DNA from: Branchiostoma floridae
Lineage: Eukaryota; Chordata; Leptocardii; Amphioxiformes; Branchiostomatidae
Length of the DNA stretch: 64,000 nucleotides
Reading direction: 5' to 3'
Assembly (NCBI RefSeq): GCF_000003815.2
Contig: NC_049985.1
Coordinates: 22,025,592 to 22,089,591 of the forward strand
Shown here one piece after another: positions 48,401 to 59,768 of the stretch (its first letter is position 1; the number at the start of each line of letters is the position of its first letter). The notes under the pieces are model-generated. The model ran no database searches and was not told the origin of the DNA. It worked only from the letters and a program-made list of their open reading frames with translations. The translations under genes were made by a program, and so were the position numbers.

Positions 48401-50296
48401 GTTTTCAGAAAATCTTTGAAGCATTATTGCACATTTGTGACTGAGTAAATTGCTCATAAGTTTAGTTTTGTATATCGATTAAAAGAAAATGGCACATTCA
48501 TTCAGGAATAAAAAGTACATTTTTCTAATGGCAACTGTTTTCAGAAAACCATGGAAGCAATGCACATTTGTGTATGATTCATGGTCTTAGTTTCAGTTTT
48601 GCATAATTGAAAGAAAATGGTACATTTTAATCAGGAATAAAATGTATTTTTTTCCAATGGCTGCATAACTCAGTTTTCAGAAAACCATGGAAGCATTGAC
48701 CATATTTTCAGTTTTGTATAATCAAAGGAAAATAGTGGATTTATCATTATGAATAAAAAGTACAAAGACTATATTAAAATGATTAATAAAAAATTAATGT
48801 TAAGATGATTTTTCAACTCATCCCAACAGGCATTTGCCTATTGTAGTTTACAAATGTAAGTCATAGTTATGAATATGAAAACTCTCAGATGATCCAGCCA
48901 TAACCTGAAAATGGGATATTCCACAGCAAGGTTTAACTATATTGTATTTGATATCTGAAATTACCGACACCCCATGCAGTGAAAGATCACAAATCTTGCT
49001 GAAATAGCAAAATACCAATAAACTTGGACATATTTATATATAAACCCATTATAGTGTGTTAGTGAACCCTCCCTGATAAAATATTTACCTCGGTTAATCA
49101 CAGTTTTGTATGGTGCATATAATCATTCCATCTACCTGGACTTGAAAAAGAAAAAAAACTATTCAAATATCATTGTCAACAATTTGTCACAATATGGAGA
49201 TGGCAGTTAGAATTGATTCAAAATTTCCCAAATTTGTAAAAAGAACAAATTCCGAAGATGAAAATCGGTACATCAATGTTGTATTGAAACGTATTGTAAC
49301 AGTCATATTATGTAGTAATAAACTGTTACAGTCGGAAAATACAACCATGGTTGGCAGAAGAGAATTATTTTCTCTATATAGGTTCAAGAGTTTATTGCTT
49401 GTACCTGATAGAATATGCCATAGCTCATATTGCAATGAGATAGTGTAGTCCCCAGCCACCTTTTGTTATAAATACTCAGCAGGGTGTATTGAACTCGTGC
49501 AGAGAGGTTTATTTTGTACAACACTATAGCATGTTTTTTCCCGTCTTTAATGTTCCCTCTAGGCCTGGTTTGCTCGTGAGACGTATTGAATTGGACATTC
49601 TTGTAGTAATGTAGTTAGGGGCTGCACCGAGAAGATAAGGGTTGTGCACCGAGTAGAGCTTTGGTTGGTGGGTTTGGGATCGCTTTTTGAAATATTCATA
49701 ACGATTTTGACAAATGAAGCGTTCGGAGGTGCTTATTAAGTTGGTCTATAATGTATGGACAATATGGTTTTATGTTTGAAACATGACAGAAAAAAGGCTA
49801 CAACTATGACATTCTTGATGTGCTATATTATATATAATGATTATGAAGTATTTGTCAATGAGTTCTTATAGAATTTTGGTACTAAGACGATATTTCTGAC
49901 TTCCATGTTGTATGTTGTGGTCGAGGTTGGGCATACTAAGTGTGTTTATTGTTGTTTATGTTGGAATATTTTATGAGCGACGCTATGAAACCTTCCATGC
50001 ACAGCAGGGGATCTCTACTGCGCCATTAAAATCATATTTCATGTACCATAAAAAGCAGTTCCGCGGCGCTGTGACATTAACGGAGCGGCGCAGATATCCC
50101 CTGCGGAGGGAAGGCAAAAGAAGTCTTTATTTATCACGTTGGGAAGGTTATGTTTCATTCTGCAGGTAGATTGCACTATGTGTGAGCAGAATAAACAAGT
50201 GGAACCACTGAATGAAGCACTTTGTATTTCTTCTCTCTCTCTCCTCTCTCTCACTCCCTCACACACACTCTCCCTTTTTCTTTCCCTCCCTATCAA
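45481..50296. other. Long non-coding stretch
   Basis: I recognise no coding exon or RNA. Three related segments at about 48410, 48540 and 48660 (TTTTCAGAAAACCATGGAAGC, each with GAATAAAAAGTA or similar nearby) form a loose tandem repeat of about 120-130 bp. GCTCCGTTAATG and GCGGCGC words near 50070 are a local GC patch. A (CT)n-rich tract lies at 50230-50290. Confidence 0.45.
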
Positions 50297-50465
50297 TACT
50301 GTAAAATTTAATGCAGAAACTTTCATGGTGGTTTAATGTTTGCGGTTTTCGCGGTGGCCACTTCACTGTGAATTTAAAACCACCGCGAAAGTTTTTCCAT
50401 GGCAGTAAGATACTACAGTGCATGGCGAACTTAAAACCACCGCGAACTTAAATGCATTTACAGTA
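50297..50465. mobile_element. MITE, family D, copy 1
   Basis: TACTGTAAAATTTAATGCAG on the left and ATGCATTTACAGTA on the right are the inverted ends. The inner units AAAACCACCGCGAA are repeated and mirrored (TTCGCGGTGG). A related copy lies at 52757-52985. Confidence 0.7.
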
Positions 50466-52756
50466 TTTTCCTCTTTACTTTGTTTTTATTTCTTGTGTTA
50501 AACATGTTGCGTTAGATGTTCCTTGACTACTTCTTAAGTCAAAACAAGTCCATAACATTGTACAGCATGTCCAGGGTGAAAGATACTAGCACAGGAAGTC
50601 CAGCTGCAGTACAAAGATCGGCCAGCAGGAGGCCCGAAATTGAACCTAGCTGTCGGGTTAACAACCCCTACCGACGTACCAAACAATCGCTTAAAACGTT
50701 CTGGACATACAGCGCCAGACATGCACACACACATGCCTCGCAAAATTTTACCGCCATCTTTATTGAAGTGATAAAGGAGAACTGAGAAACGATCATAATA
50801 GCGTTAAGAGCAACAATTCGGATTTTTCTTTCACTGGAACAATAGCAAGACAAATCTGCCCCAATAACGCTTTTACTCTGGGTTACAATGCATGTAATGT
50901 CATCATACATGCGCATATTAGTGCTCGTAATTTATTGTTATGTAGATAGGGAAATTAAACTTAATTTTATCTTTTGGCAACCATTGCAAAACAGATGTGC
51001 AACAGTGCTATTTACACATGAAGCTTAAGCTTAGGCTATGCGTTTTCAAATTATTGTCATAATATAGCCTTGATCAAGGTATACTTTAGTGCCACATCAA
51101 TGTGGGACCTTTTAATTTTGTTGTTAGTATTAAGACTCAAAAGCTGTCATTACACAAAATGATTTTGCGGATACATGTACATGTATGTGCTACCAATCTC
51201 CTTGGTGCTACCAATGTCTTATTTTACTTTTTTTGGACCTTGTGCTGTCAAATGTTCATGAATATCCCAAAAGCTAATTATCTGACATTAAAAAGAATGT
51301 TCATTTGCAAGTTCATGCCCGGGTGCTAATTGCAAGTAGATGGTGGAAACATATAGGAGACATACATGTGGCAATGAACACTGATAAACATTGTTGTAAA
51401 AAGAGGCTACTAAAATCCTAGTGTCGACTATTTCTAATCAGGATTTGACTTCTTTTTCTGGAAGCAGAAGAAGACGAAAAGCCCCACTTTTTCAACAATC
51501 TGTGGGTTCTGCGGAAAGTAATGACGGTATCAAAATGCCTCCTTGGCCAGATGGCCACACAACAGCCATGTTTAATCGTACGGAGAAGAGGAAAATTTGG
51601 CTGTCAGACTGTAGGGCCAGAGTGCATGATTTATTGCCGTTATGTGTAATACCTGAGGGAATGACAGGCAAACAGATGGGAGACAGTGTAGTTATCATGA
51701 GGGACGTGTCACGCTCCGTGGGTTGGGCTGGCTTGTCAGTCATCTTCCATGGAGGAATTATTATTATGGTTGGAATGTGATAAGGTATGGACCAGGGAGG
51801 ATTGTTGGATAAGGGAATTGAGTTGTTATTGAAGACAAAAAGTTTGCATGAGTTGGAGATAAAAAATTATATTTTTCACAAACATAAAGAAGTTTATGAC
51901 ATTAATGTGCCTGTGCTCTAAGAAAAAAATGTCATGTCACATGCAAAGACTGATGATAATATTTTGCACAAGCACATTTACAGGATTGAAATCCCTCTGT
52001 GATCGCTTGCTTTATATGTCTGAGAAATGGGGAAATAGACTGGCCTGGCGTTACAGCAGTGGTCAAGATGGATGTTGCAAGATAGTCTGAAATTGAATGG
52101 TCTGGAAGTCTCTTTCAACCTCCTGGCTCAAGACATTCATTCTGCCTATCTTGAAGCCTGAGCTCTTCAATTTTGAAAGGTTTTCTTTATTTTTTTCTGA
52201 AAGGAAATACTGTACAAAGACATCTCTGTCCCATGAATTCATGAATAGTGATGAGAAATTCGCCAATTCCAAGTCCTCTCATGTTTACAAACCTTGAGGG
52301 AGACCGGAGGCTTCCTCCTGCTATCAAACCATTGCTCTGGGGAATCGGTGCACGTCGTAAAACTGCTGGCCCATTTGTGCTTTGTATCAAGCAGTTTATC
52401 ATCCCGCGGTCCCGCCAATCATACACACCTGTCATGTGTGACTAGGGAAATTGGACTGATCCATTTATTCGAACTTGAGGGGTTTAGAAACAATTTGTTG
52501 TATACTAGGTATTATTTGCAGATTTTAGGAGAAATTGGCATTCTTAAAAAGATTGACAAAAGCCTGTAACAGGTAGGCTTTTGCAAATACTCTATACATG
52601 TATTTGCTATTAGTCTCAACAAGTAGCTTTTGTCCTCACTTAACATTTTCCATACAGTTTTACCTCCCTAAAAATTGGAGGTATTGTTTTGTTTATGTCG
52701 GTGTGTGTTCAAGTTTGTTCTCATTGGCCTGGATCCAAGTTTGTTCCCCAGCTGAA
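50466..52756. other. Non-coding stretch with a family E repeat at about 50560-50780
   Basis: A 119-codon frame at 51421-51780 begins in SFSGSRRRRKAPLFQQSVGS. I recognise no family and see no flanking splice logic, so it is not called. The rest is repeat-like or plain AT-rich DNA. Confidence 0.4.
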
Positions 52757-52985
52757 TACTGTAAATGCAGAAACTTTTGTGATGGTTTAATGTTCGCAGT
52801 TTTTGCGGTTGCCGCTTCACTGCGAACTTAAAACCACCGCGAACATTTTATCCATGGCAGTATTAAAGTGACTACAGTGCATGGTGCTACCGCGAAATTA
52901 AAACCACTGCAAAAGTCCTAATTTTTACCGTACCGCGTAATTAAATCCCCGCAAACTTAAATGAGCCTTAAATGCATTTACAGTA
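52757..52985. mobile_element. MITE, family D, copy 2
   Basis: TACTGTAAATGCAGAAACTT and AAATGCATTTACAGTA are the ends. CGCGAACTTAAAACC-type units recur inside. It is longer than the copy at 50297 because of an extra internal CCGCGAAATTAAAACC segment. Confidence 0.7.
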
Positions 52986-53290
52986 GTAACTAGAGAATGA
53001 AAGATGTGAAAGGTGAACCGGCCTGCAACCATATTTCTTTAGCAGGCTAGAAGGAAGTGAACGTTGGCACATAGCCAAAAGTCAACAACCTGAAGATGGC
53101 CCAACAGTGGAGTATAGCCAATAGGTATGTAATGTGTAATGGATATCGATGTTTTACATTTTGTCAAGAATTTACAAAAACTCTAGACATTCATTGAGGT
53201 ATTGGATCTTCAATACTCTGTCAGGGGCTTCCATCATTCCCACTTTTTAAAAAGTTGTAATATGTTCCAACCAAGGAGGTTAAAACCTCC

Positions 53291-53440
53291 TCGCGCTAGT
53301 TAACCTTCATCTGGGGGTAACCTGTGTCTGTTTTCTTTGCTGTTTTGAACCATTCTCCGTTGATTAACTTATCTCTTGATACCCTCTTTTTTAAAGACAA
53401 CGGATATAGGTTACCCCGCAGATAAAGGTAACTATTAAAC
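53291..53440. mobile_element. Foldback MITE, family A, copy 8 (internally deleted)
   Basis: GCGCTAGTTAACCTTCATCT pairs with GCAGATAAAGGTAACT. At about 150 bp it is the shortest copy, lacking most of the central palindrome. Confidence 0.7.
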
Positions 53441-55438
53441 GTTTTACGAGGGAAGAGGCAACCAACTAGCCTTCTGTCACTTGGCAGACTTCCTGCATGC
53501 CCATGTGTTGTGATTTCTTTTAGAAGCAGCATCAACAACAAAAAATGATTTCAAACCGCTGATATTTTCGCCGTCTTATTCATATGTTATGAAACCGCCA
53601 ATGCGAGGGAATTAGCAACAGCCACCAACTAGCCTCTTGTGACCTGACACACTAGCTGCTCATACGCTGCGAATTCTTTCCGAACCAGGTTCATCAAAAA
53701 TGCATGAGTCATTATCGATCATTAGCTCGGACAAAAGCGCTGGCAGAGTGAGTGGAGGGATTTGGGAAGCGGGGATGCGCGGTCTTCTCCCTGTCTGGGA
53801 CAACAAATTGGTACCCAGGAGTCCGTTATCAGTTTTCAGTCCAGTAATCAATTTCAGAAGTGGTTTGTTAAAAGGGGATAATGTGATGGTTGTAATAGGA
53901 GGGTGGCATGGGGGAAGGCCACCCAGGACCATCCTCTTTTTAAGGGGACTTTTTGGTCGAAAACTGTAAGGGTGTTGAGAAGGGCCAGTTGTCTAGTTTC
54001 TATCTAGAGTATTTATTTGCGTAGGCCTCTTTGCACCCAGGGCAAACCTCTTTCTTTTAGGGCAATTTGTGGTACAAAATTATCAGACTTTTCTATTTTT
54101 GGAGTTGAGAGGAGCTTGTTGTATATTGTCTATTTTCCATCTAGGCTATTTTTGAAACCCAGACCTCTTTGCCATGGCATTGATAGGTTAAACTACAGTG
54201 GGACATCAACATTGTGATCTACAGGCAAGTTTTGCCCCAGAAAATGGACTTAGGCCCAGGACTTTCTGTACAGTGTGGGTCTGCATTTCATTTCGAATTC
54301 AGAAGAACCTACCGCATTTTACGCTACAATCAAAGAAGGTAATTATGCAAAATATGGTCACCTTGATACAAATTATGTGAATAAGATAATATTTTCCTTG
54401 CAGATTGCAGGAAATACAAATAGGCTGCCTAATGCCTTACGGACAAGGAGCATACCAGACCTCTTTAGTATAGTGTCTTTCTAGTTCAGTTAGTGATGAC
54501 TATTTTGAGTGAATCTGACAGCTTCACCCATAATGCTATGATGTATGGCTGGCCCACTTTCCATGACAAGCAGTTGAGACCACCAGGGGCTACCAGGTCA
54601 GATTTCGAAATGTGCAGTGTCAGCAAATATTGTCAAAAGTATTAACACTTGCTGTGCAGGTGACAAAACTGCAAACATTGAAATGATTGTCATGCCTATT
54701 AGTTTATTTGTCACCGTGTTCCTTACAAATGCAGCCAAAATATTTGCTAGTAAAATATACTAGTAATCAATTGTAGTTACCTTTGAGCCTCATTGACTAA
54801 ATATACTTTAACCTACATACGTCGATGTAGGTTAGACATCCAGGTAATAAGATACACCAAAAAGTAGTTACTCAAGCAACTGGATATGGTTTTGAAACGG
54901 TCAGACGTTTCGGATAGAATCCACTATCCTTTGTCAGTGACGAGATCTGGAAGAAACAGGTCTTTTATACTCTAACTATGAATGAAGACAATTTCAGATG
55001 TCCAATAGGAAAGGTTGTAAGACCATTCAGACTGAAGACAATTTGGATTCCAAAGAAAACAAAGCTAAGCCAAAGTCAAGCTGAAGACAATTTGTATTTC
55101 AAAGGATAGCAAGGCTAAGACACAACCTCTTCACAACTTATCTACCACCAAAATATCGAGACAAAGTTCTGCTGCAGTACCAAGGTCACACACCAGGGGG
55201 CCCAAATCGACCTTGACCTTCATCTTCTGAACCCCTATCTAACGTTACATATGTTACCAACTATCATTACAATCCATCCAAAGGTTCTGAAATTATGCTG
55301 ACTACAAACATCTGGTAGCACAAACATACATGCAGAAAGACAGACATAACGTTAATGTTACAGATACACACAACACGCACACAAAGAAAAAACAATACCT
55401 CAATTTTCATGAAGGTAAATAAATATACGGGGAATCCC
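53441..55438. other. Non-coding stretch with dispersed repeats
   Basis: A fragment of the CAAGCAACTGGATATGG / CAGACGTTTCGG repeat lies at about 54836-54950. Duplicated GAAGACAATTT words lie at 54980-55100. A family E repeat lies at 55140-55420. No gene is recognised. Confidence 0.45.
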
Positions 55439-55439
55439 C

Positions 55440-55740
55440 TACCCTTGCACGCACGTTCAAATTTCGCGCCACGTGTACGTGCCTGGTTAAATTTGCATAC
55501 GAAAGCCCGAGCCCGTCGGGGTGGTTTGTTGTGGAGCGGGTGTGGTTGTTCCGCCGAGCAGTGGCCGTGACAAAATTCCGGTTGGACCACGACGCCAAAA
55601 AATCCCCACAGCATACTACCAACCTTGTTCCAACAGCGTGGACGATTTTTCTCGATCTCTGGATTTTTAAAGGAGGGGCAGAGAGGCGGTGTTTTGCGAG
55701 AGGACTGCTAGAGAGAGAAGGAAGCAAAAATGGGTAGGTA
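55440..55740 (+). promoter_or_regulatory. Promoter-like GC-rich stretch with a possible first exon
   Basis: It contains TTTCGCGCC (E2F-type) at 55462-55470, CACGTG (E-box) at 55470-55475 and ATTTGCATA (octamer-like) at 55491. A GC- and CpG-richer stretch follows. AAAATGG at 55727-55733 is followed directly by GTAGGT, so a first coding exon ending one base after ATG is possible. No downstream exon was identified. The call is inference from motif clustering. Confidence 0.35.
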
Positions 55741-56925
55741 CAGATGTGGCTGTTTTCAGTGCAAAAATGGATAACATGTTTATGTAGCGCGCGATGCTTG
55801 CAGGAAAAAACGATCTGTGCTTCTTCCCGATTCCCACGATTTCTCGTCGGAATGTTATCAATTTTCTCGGCGTCTTCTGCAAATTCACATCCCTTGAAAT
55901 ATTCCTGATGTAATTACCAAGCTTTCTAGCCAGGAATAATCACAAAACATAACCCAGAAATAGACCACAGCGATCAAAATAAAGGACAACGTCTCTTGCA
56001 GATGTGGCGGATTTGAAAGATCTCTTCAATATGCAAGCTCATAGTCGAACCGACCTTAGAGCTTCGGGAAGCCATTTTTTCTCTCCCGCTTTTGGGTGGG
56101 ACTTACCCGGGTATTTTTCACCTGTATGGTAGCAATCGAGACGGCCACTGATTTGGTTCAGAACGATATGACTTATTAGTAGCGGGGTCTTGAATATTGA
56201 TGAAATCGACTCCCTCGCGCATAGCGGTAATCAAAATCAAAACAGTTCTTCAACAGGTTGCCTTTGTGTTTGATTGTGCTTTTTGTTTTCTTTCACATGG
56301 CGCTGTTATGTTGATAATTGTTCTTTTTTTGTGTGTCCGGTAGCGTTGTGAGATAGGGGGAGGGTTTGGTAATTTGTCAGATCATGAATATGAATCGTGA
56401 AGGATCAAGGCTGCAAGTGTGTGATGTGTATTGGTATGCAAACAAGAGGGGAGTGTCGTTGTTCAACATAGTGAGTGGGTGTGAAACGATCGCCATTGTG
56501 TGGTGTTCTAACACTTGTTCAACAACCACAAGCCAAAAAGACATGTAGGATGAATCTGAAAACAGAAATGAATAAAAAGGAGAAGTGAGGTTTTGGTGAG
56601 ACCATTGCATATCTAATTTTTAATGACAATAATTAACATATAAAGAGATCATATTTAAGAACATATGACAAAAGGAATTAGAATTTTCAAATGCTTCACC
56701 AAAATCGTCCACTTAACGAAAATTGTCCAGATATTTTCACTGAGTCTCGCAAAAAAATTTATGTTATTGTTGCCCCTCCCTCTGCATTATTTTCATTAGA
56801 AAACCTACCCTACCGCCCCTCCCCTTTTCCATATTGACGCCCAGAAGAAGGAAACAGAAATTTAGGTATGAGCAAGGAGGTTAAAGAATCACAGGAGAGA
56901 GCTCAGTCATTAACACCCCACTGCG
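55741..56925. other. Non-coding stretch downstream of the promoter-like region
   Basis: No gene or repeat family is recognised. ACCTTAGAGCTTCGGGAAGC and nearby words at about 56055 are locally GC-rich. Confidence 0.4.
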
Positions 56926-57250
56926 GGCTATTGTTCAGACCCTCCGGGCCCATTGTTTCCGCTATCCGGCGGCGCGTCTCTGATGACCATGATGGCCGCG
57001 GGGTTTCCCGCCATTTCTGATGAGCCCGGACGTGTCAGCCAATCACATGAGCCCAGCCATGACGTCATGCACCGCGATCCCGGCCGAGGACGACCGAGGG
57101 TTGCCGAACTGCGAGCGAGATGAGCGCAGTTTCCGCAGATTTCCTTATTTGGGAAGCGAAGGTGACGTGTGCAAACAGTACTGTTGTGGAGAGACCAAGA
57201 TGGCGATCATGTCGATACTTGTTTCGGCGCTGTGCGACCAAGTTGAGTGA
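56926..57250. promoter_or_regulatory. Second promoter-like CpG-rich stretch
   Basis: It holds a perfect cAMP-response palindrome TGACGTCA (57060-57067), GCCAATCA (CCAAT box, about 57038), and several CCAT-containing YY1-like sites (GATGGCCGCGG, CCGCCATTT, AAGATGGCGATC). CpG density is much higher than around it. The direction and the gene served are not clear. The open frames overlapping it are not supported as coding. Confidence 0.4.
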
Positions 57251-59549
57251 ATTTACAGGCATTTTTGTCGCTGTATCCCCGATTTTTTGTCTCAGAATTA
57301 TGAACAATATTCTCTACTTCATGTGTCTATTAAAAAATTATTACGCTTGCCCCGCAAAAGAGACTTTTTTTCAACGATAGTAGTGGGCTTGGGTGTGCCA
57401 AATAAGTATTTGTTGTTGCTGTTTGCGATCGATTTTTGCTGTTCGTGATGCATGAATTTTGTACTCTGAGGGCACCGTGGATGTTCATGGCAATGATGGG
57501 AAGCAAGATGATATTTCCGAGGAAATTTATTTTGTCGGTATTGAGGGAATTTTTGCCTCACGAGGAACGCATTTTTTTTAAACAGATGGCTTGATATCTT
57601 AATTTGACAGACTTGAAAATAAAGTTGCATAGCGTTTCTCAAGCTTCTTACAAATACTATGAAATAGCTCCGTGTGTCCTGGGCTATGAAAGCCGACCCA
57701 GCGATCTTCTACACCGCGTGACTTGTTGTTACACACATTTCTGTGGCCCGTGGGGAACTATGCTCGCACTTGCCTCAGGCGAAGTATCGTCACTATTGAT
57801 ATCTGTTTCCTTAGTAAAAGTAGCGCTGTATTTAATGAGAATCATCCTCAAAATCGCTGAAATCCCGGCCCCAAATCGATGTTCCTGGACGAGTGATGTT
57901 GAAACTCACTCGTTAACAGAGGCCCACGCTAGCATGGGAGGTGCAGATTGGGGCAATTAGCACTTCGATGTGATTCACACTCGCGGCGAACATGGAACAA
58001 TAGGAACGCTCTCCTGTCTTTCGTTAACCTCCTTGGTATGAGAAAAGTTCAGGAATAGACTGCAAAAAAATTCTTGGCATTCAGCCAGTTTCATCTTTTC
58101 AAAATCTTGCCAGAAATGTTGTCATCTTCAACCCTGACCTAAAAAGTGTGGCACAGAAACTGGACATCTGGTGACCTTTTGGTCTCCAAGCAGACGTAAA
58201 AAGGCTCAATCGTAACGTTTCTCAAGCTTGCAGTTCAGTAGAGCTGCGTAGAAAGACCGACTCGGCAGAACTAGGATTTTGAGAAATCTTACGATTTGCC
58301 TTCTTGCGTCTGCTTTAAGATTAAGGATGCAGATGCCCCCCTCAATAGATTTAATGGAACACCCTCTTTGAACCTCTGGATGTTGTATACCAACTTTGAT
58401 GAGGATAGGGGTCTTTGAAGTTCACATTTCCTGTCAATCCAGGAAATGTCAATTGTTCCTAGATAGAGCTTGGTTTTTGTAGGCTATCAGATACTTTTCT
58501 AACATAGAATTTAAAAAGTAGATTTTCAGAAAACACAAGGAATAGCAATTATCAAAGGATTATATCATATGCTATCTAAAATATAATGTTACATGTAGTA
58601 AAAAATGTATTACTATTAGGTTGATCAGATATTTATCAAATGAAATAAAAAGTAGATTTTCAGAATATACAAGAAATAGCTTTATCAAAGAAAAGTGCCT
58701 TCTTATGTGATCTAGAAATGTGTAGATTGACCTTTTTATAATGTCAAAGAAGTGATAAATTATTACCCCTATACAGGGCATGAACTCACTGTTAGCAAGT
58801 GTATTTATATCCAACACACACCATACAGATACTAATTATGGAGAGCTATTTTGATCATCATAGCCATATGCAAAATGGCTATAACAGTGGGGAAAGCAGC
58901 ACATGTGGGTAACATTATATATTTTGGTGTCAATCAGTCATTGAGACAAGAATTTGAAATGCAGCCAATGTTATGTTTCCAATGGTTTCACCTTTGATCT
59001 ACAACAGGAAGACATTCTAGATAGGGATCAGAATTGTGTGGGTAGGGTTTTAGTTGTTGAAGGGAATTAAACAATCACATACAGCACAGAGAAATGAAAA
59101 AGAAAGAAAATGTTCAGACCTACAATAATATCAAGCAGAGATGAAAGACATCACAAAACAACCTCCATATGAATGCATATTGTGTCAATCACAATATACA
59201 TGTTGTATATAACATATGCACCAGCAGGGCTTGGAATATTGGCTACATATGCAATATCCAGACTTGGAGTTGTGCACCTGATTTTTGACTGGGTGCATGC
59301 ACTTGTGCACCTAGATATTTATATAGGGTTAGGTACATATAGGTACCATTGTAGTATATCGGTGTACGGCAGCATATTCTTGATATCGTCCCAAAAAAAA
59401 CGGTAAAACCTTTGTTGTATTGCTTATCATTTATTAAAAATTTTTAAGTTAGGTAAAGAATTTGGGTTCAATTATTTTATGTTGTCCGCCCAAAATTTGT
59501 TCTGTGCAGCCAAATTTTTAGATTCGGGGTAACATTACCAGTGCACCTA
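57251..59549. other. Non-coding stretch
   Basis: No gene is recognised. TAGATTTTCAGAA segments with AGAAATAGC/AGGAATAGC are duplicated at about 58518-58550 and 58652-58690. The rest is AT-rich. Confidence 0.4.
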
Positions 59550-59768
59550 ACGCTAGTTCACCTTTATCCGCTTGGTGACCTTTATCCATTAACTTTAAAA
59601 ACAGCACATTTAGGAGTATTAAGTCTGCGGACAGTGGTTTCAAATTTGCAATATTTTCAAAATGTTCGGATTTGAAACCACCATCCGTTGACTTAATTCA
59701 TATCCCTAAATATGCTTTTTTTACAGCAATGGATATAGGTTACCCTCGGATAAAGGTGAACCAGCGTT
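59550..59768. mobile_element. Foldback MITE, family A, copy 9
   Basis: TAACGCTAGTTCACCTTTAT on the left and GGATAAAGGTGAACCAGCG then TTA on the right show the full-length ends of the family. The inner palindrome AAACCACCATCCGTTGACTT is well kept. Confidence 0.8.

Noticed and set aside
51421-51780. 119-codon + strand frame with RRRRK stretch
   Set aside because: I found no recognisable domain and no neighbouring exons. It could not be supported.
57604-57960. 118-codon + strand frame near the CpG-rich block
   Set aside because: It has no recognisable motif, and no in-phase splice partner was found.
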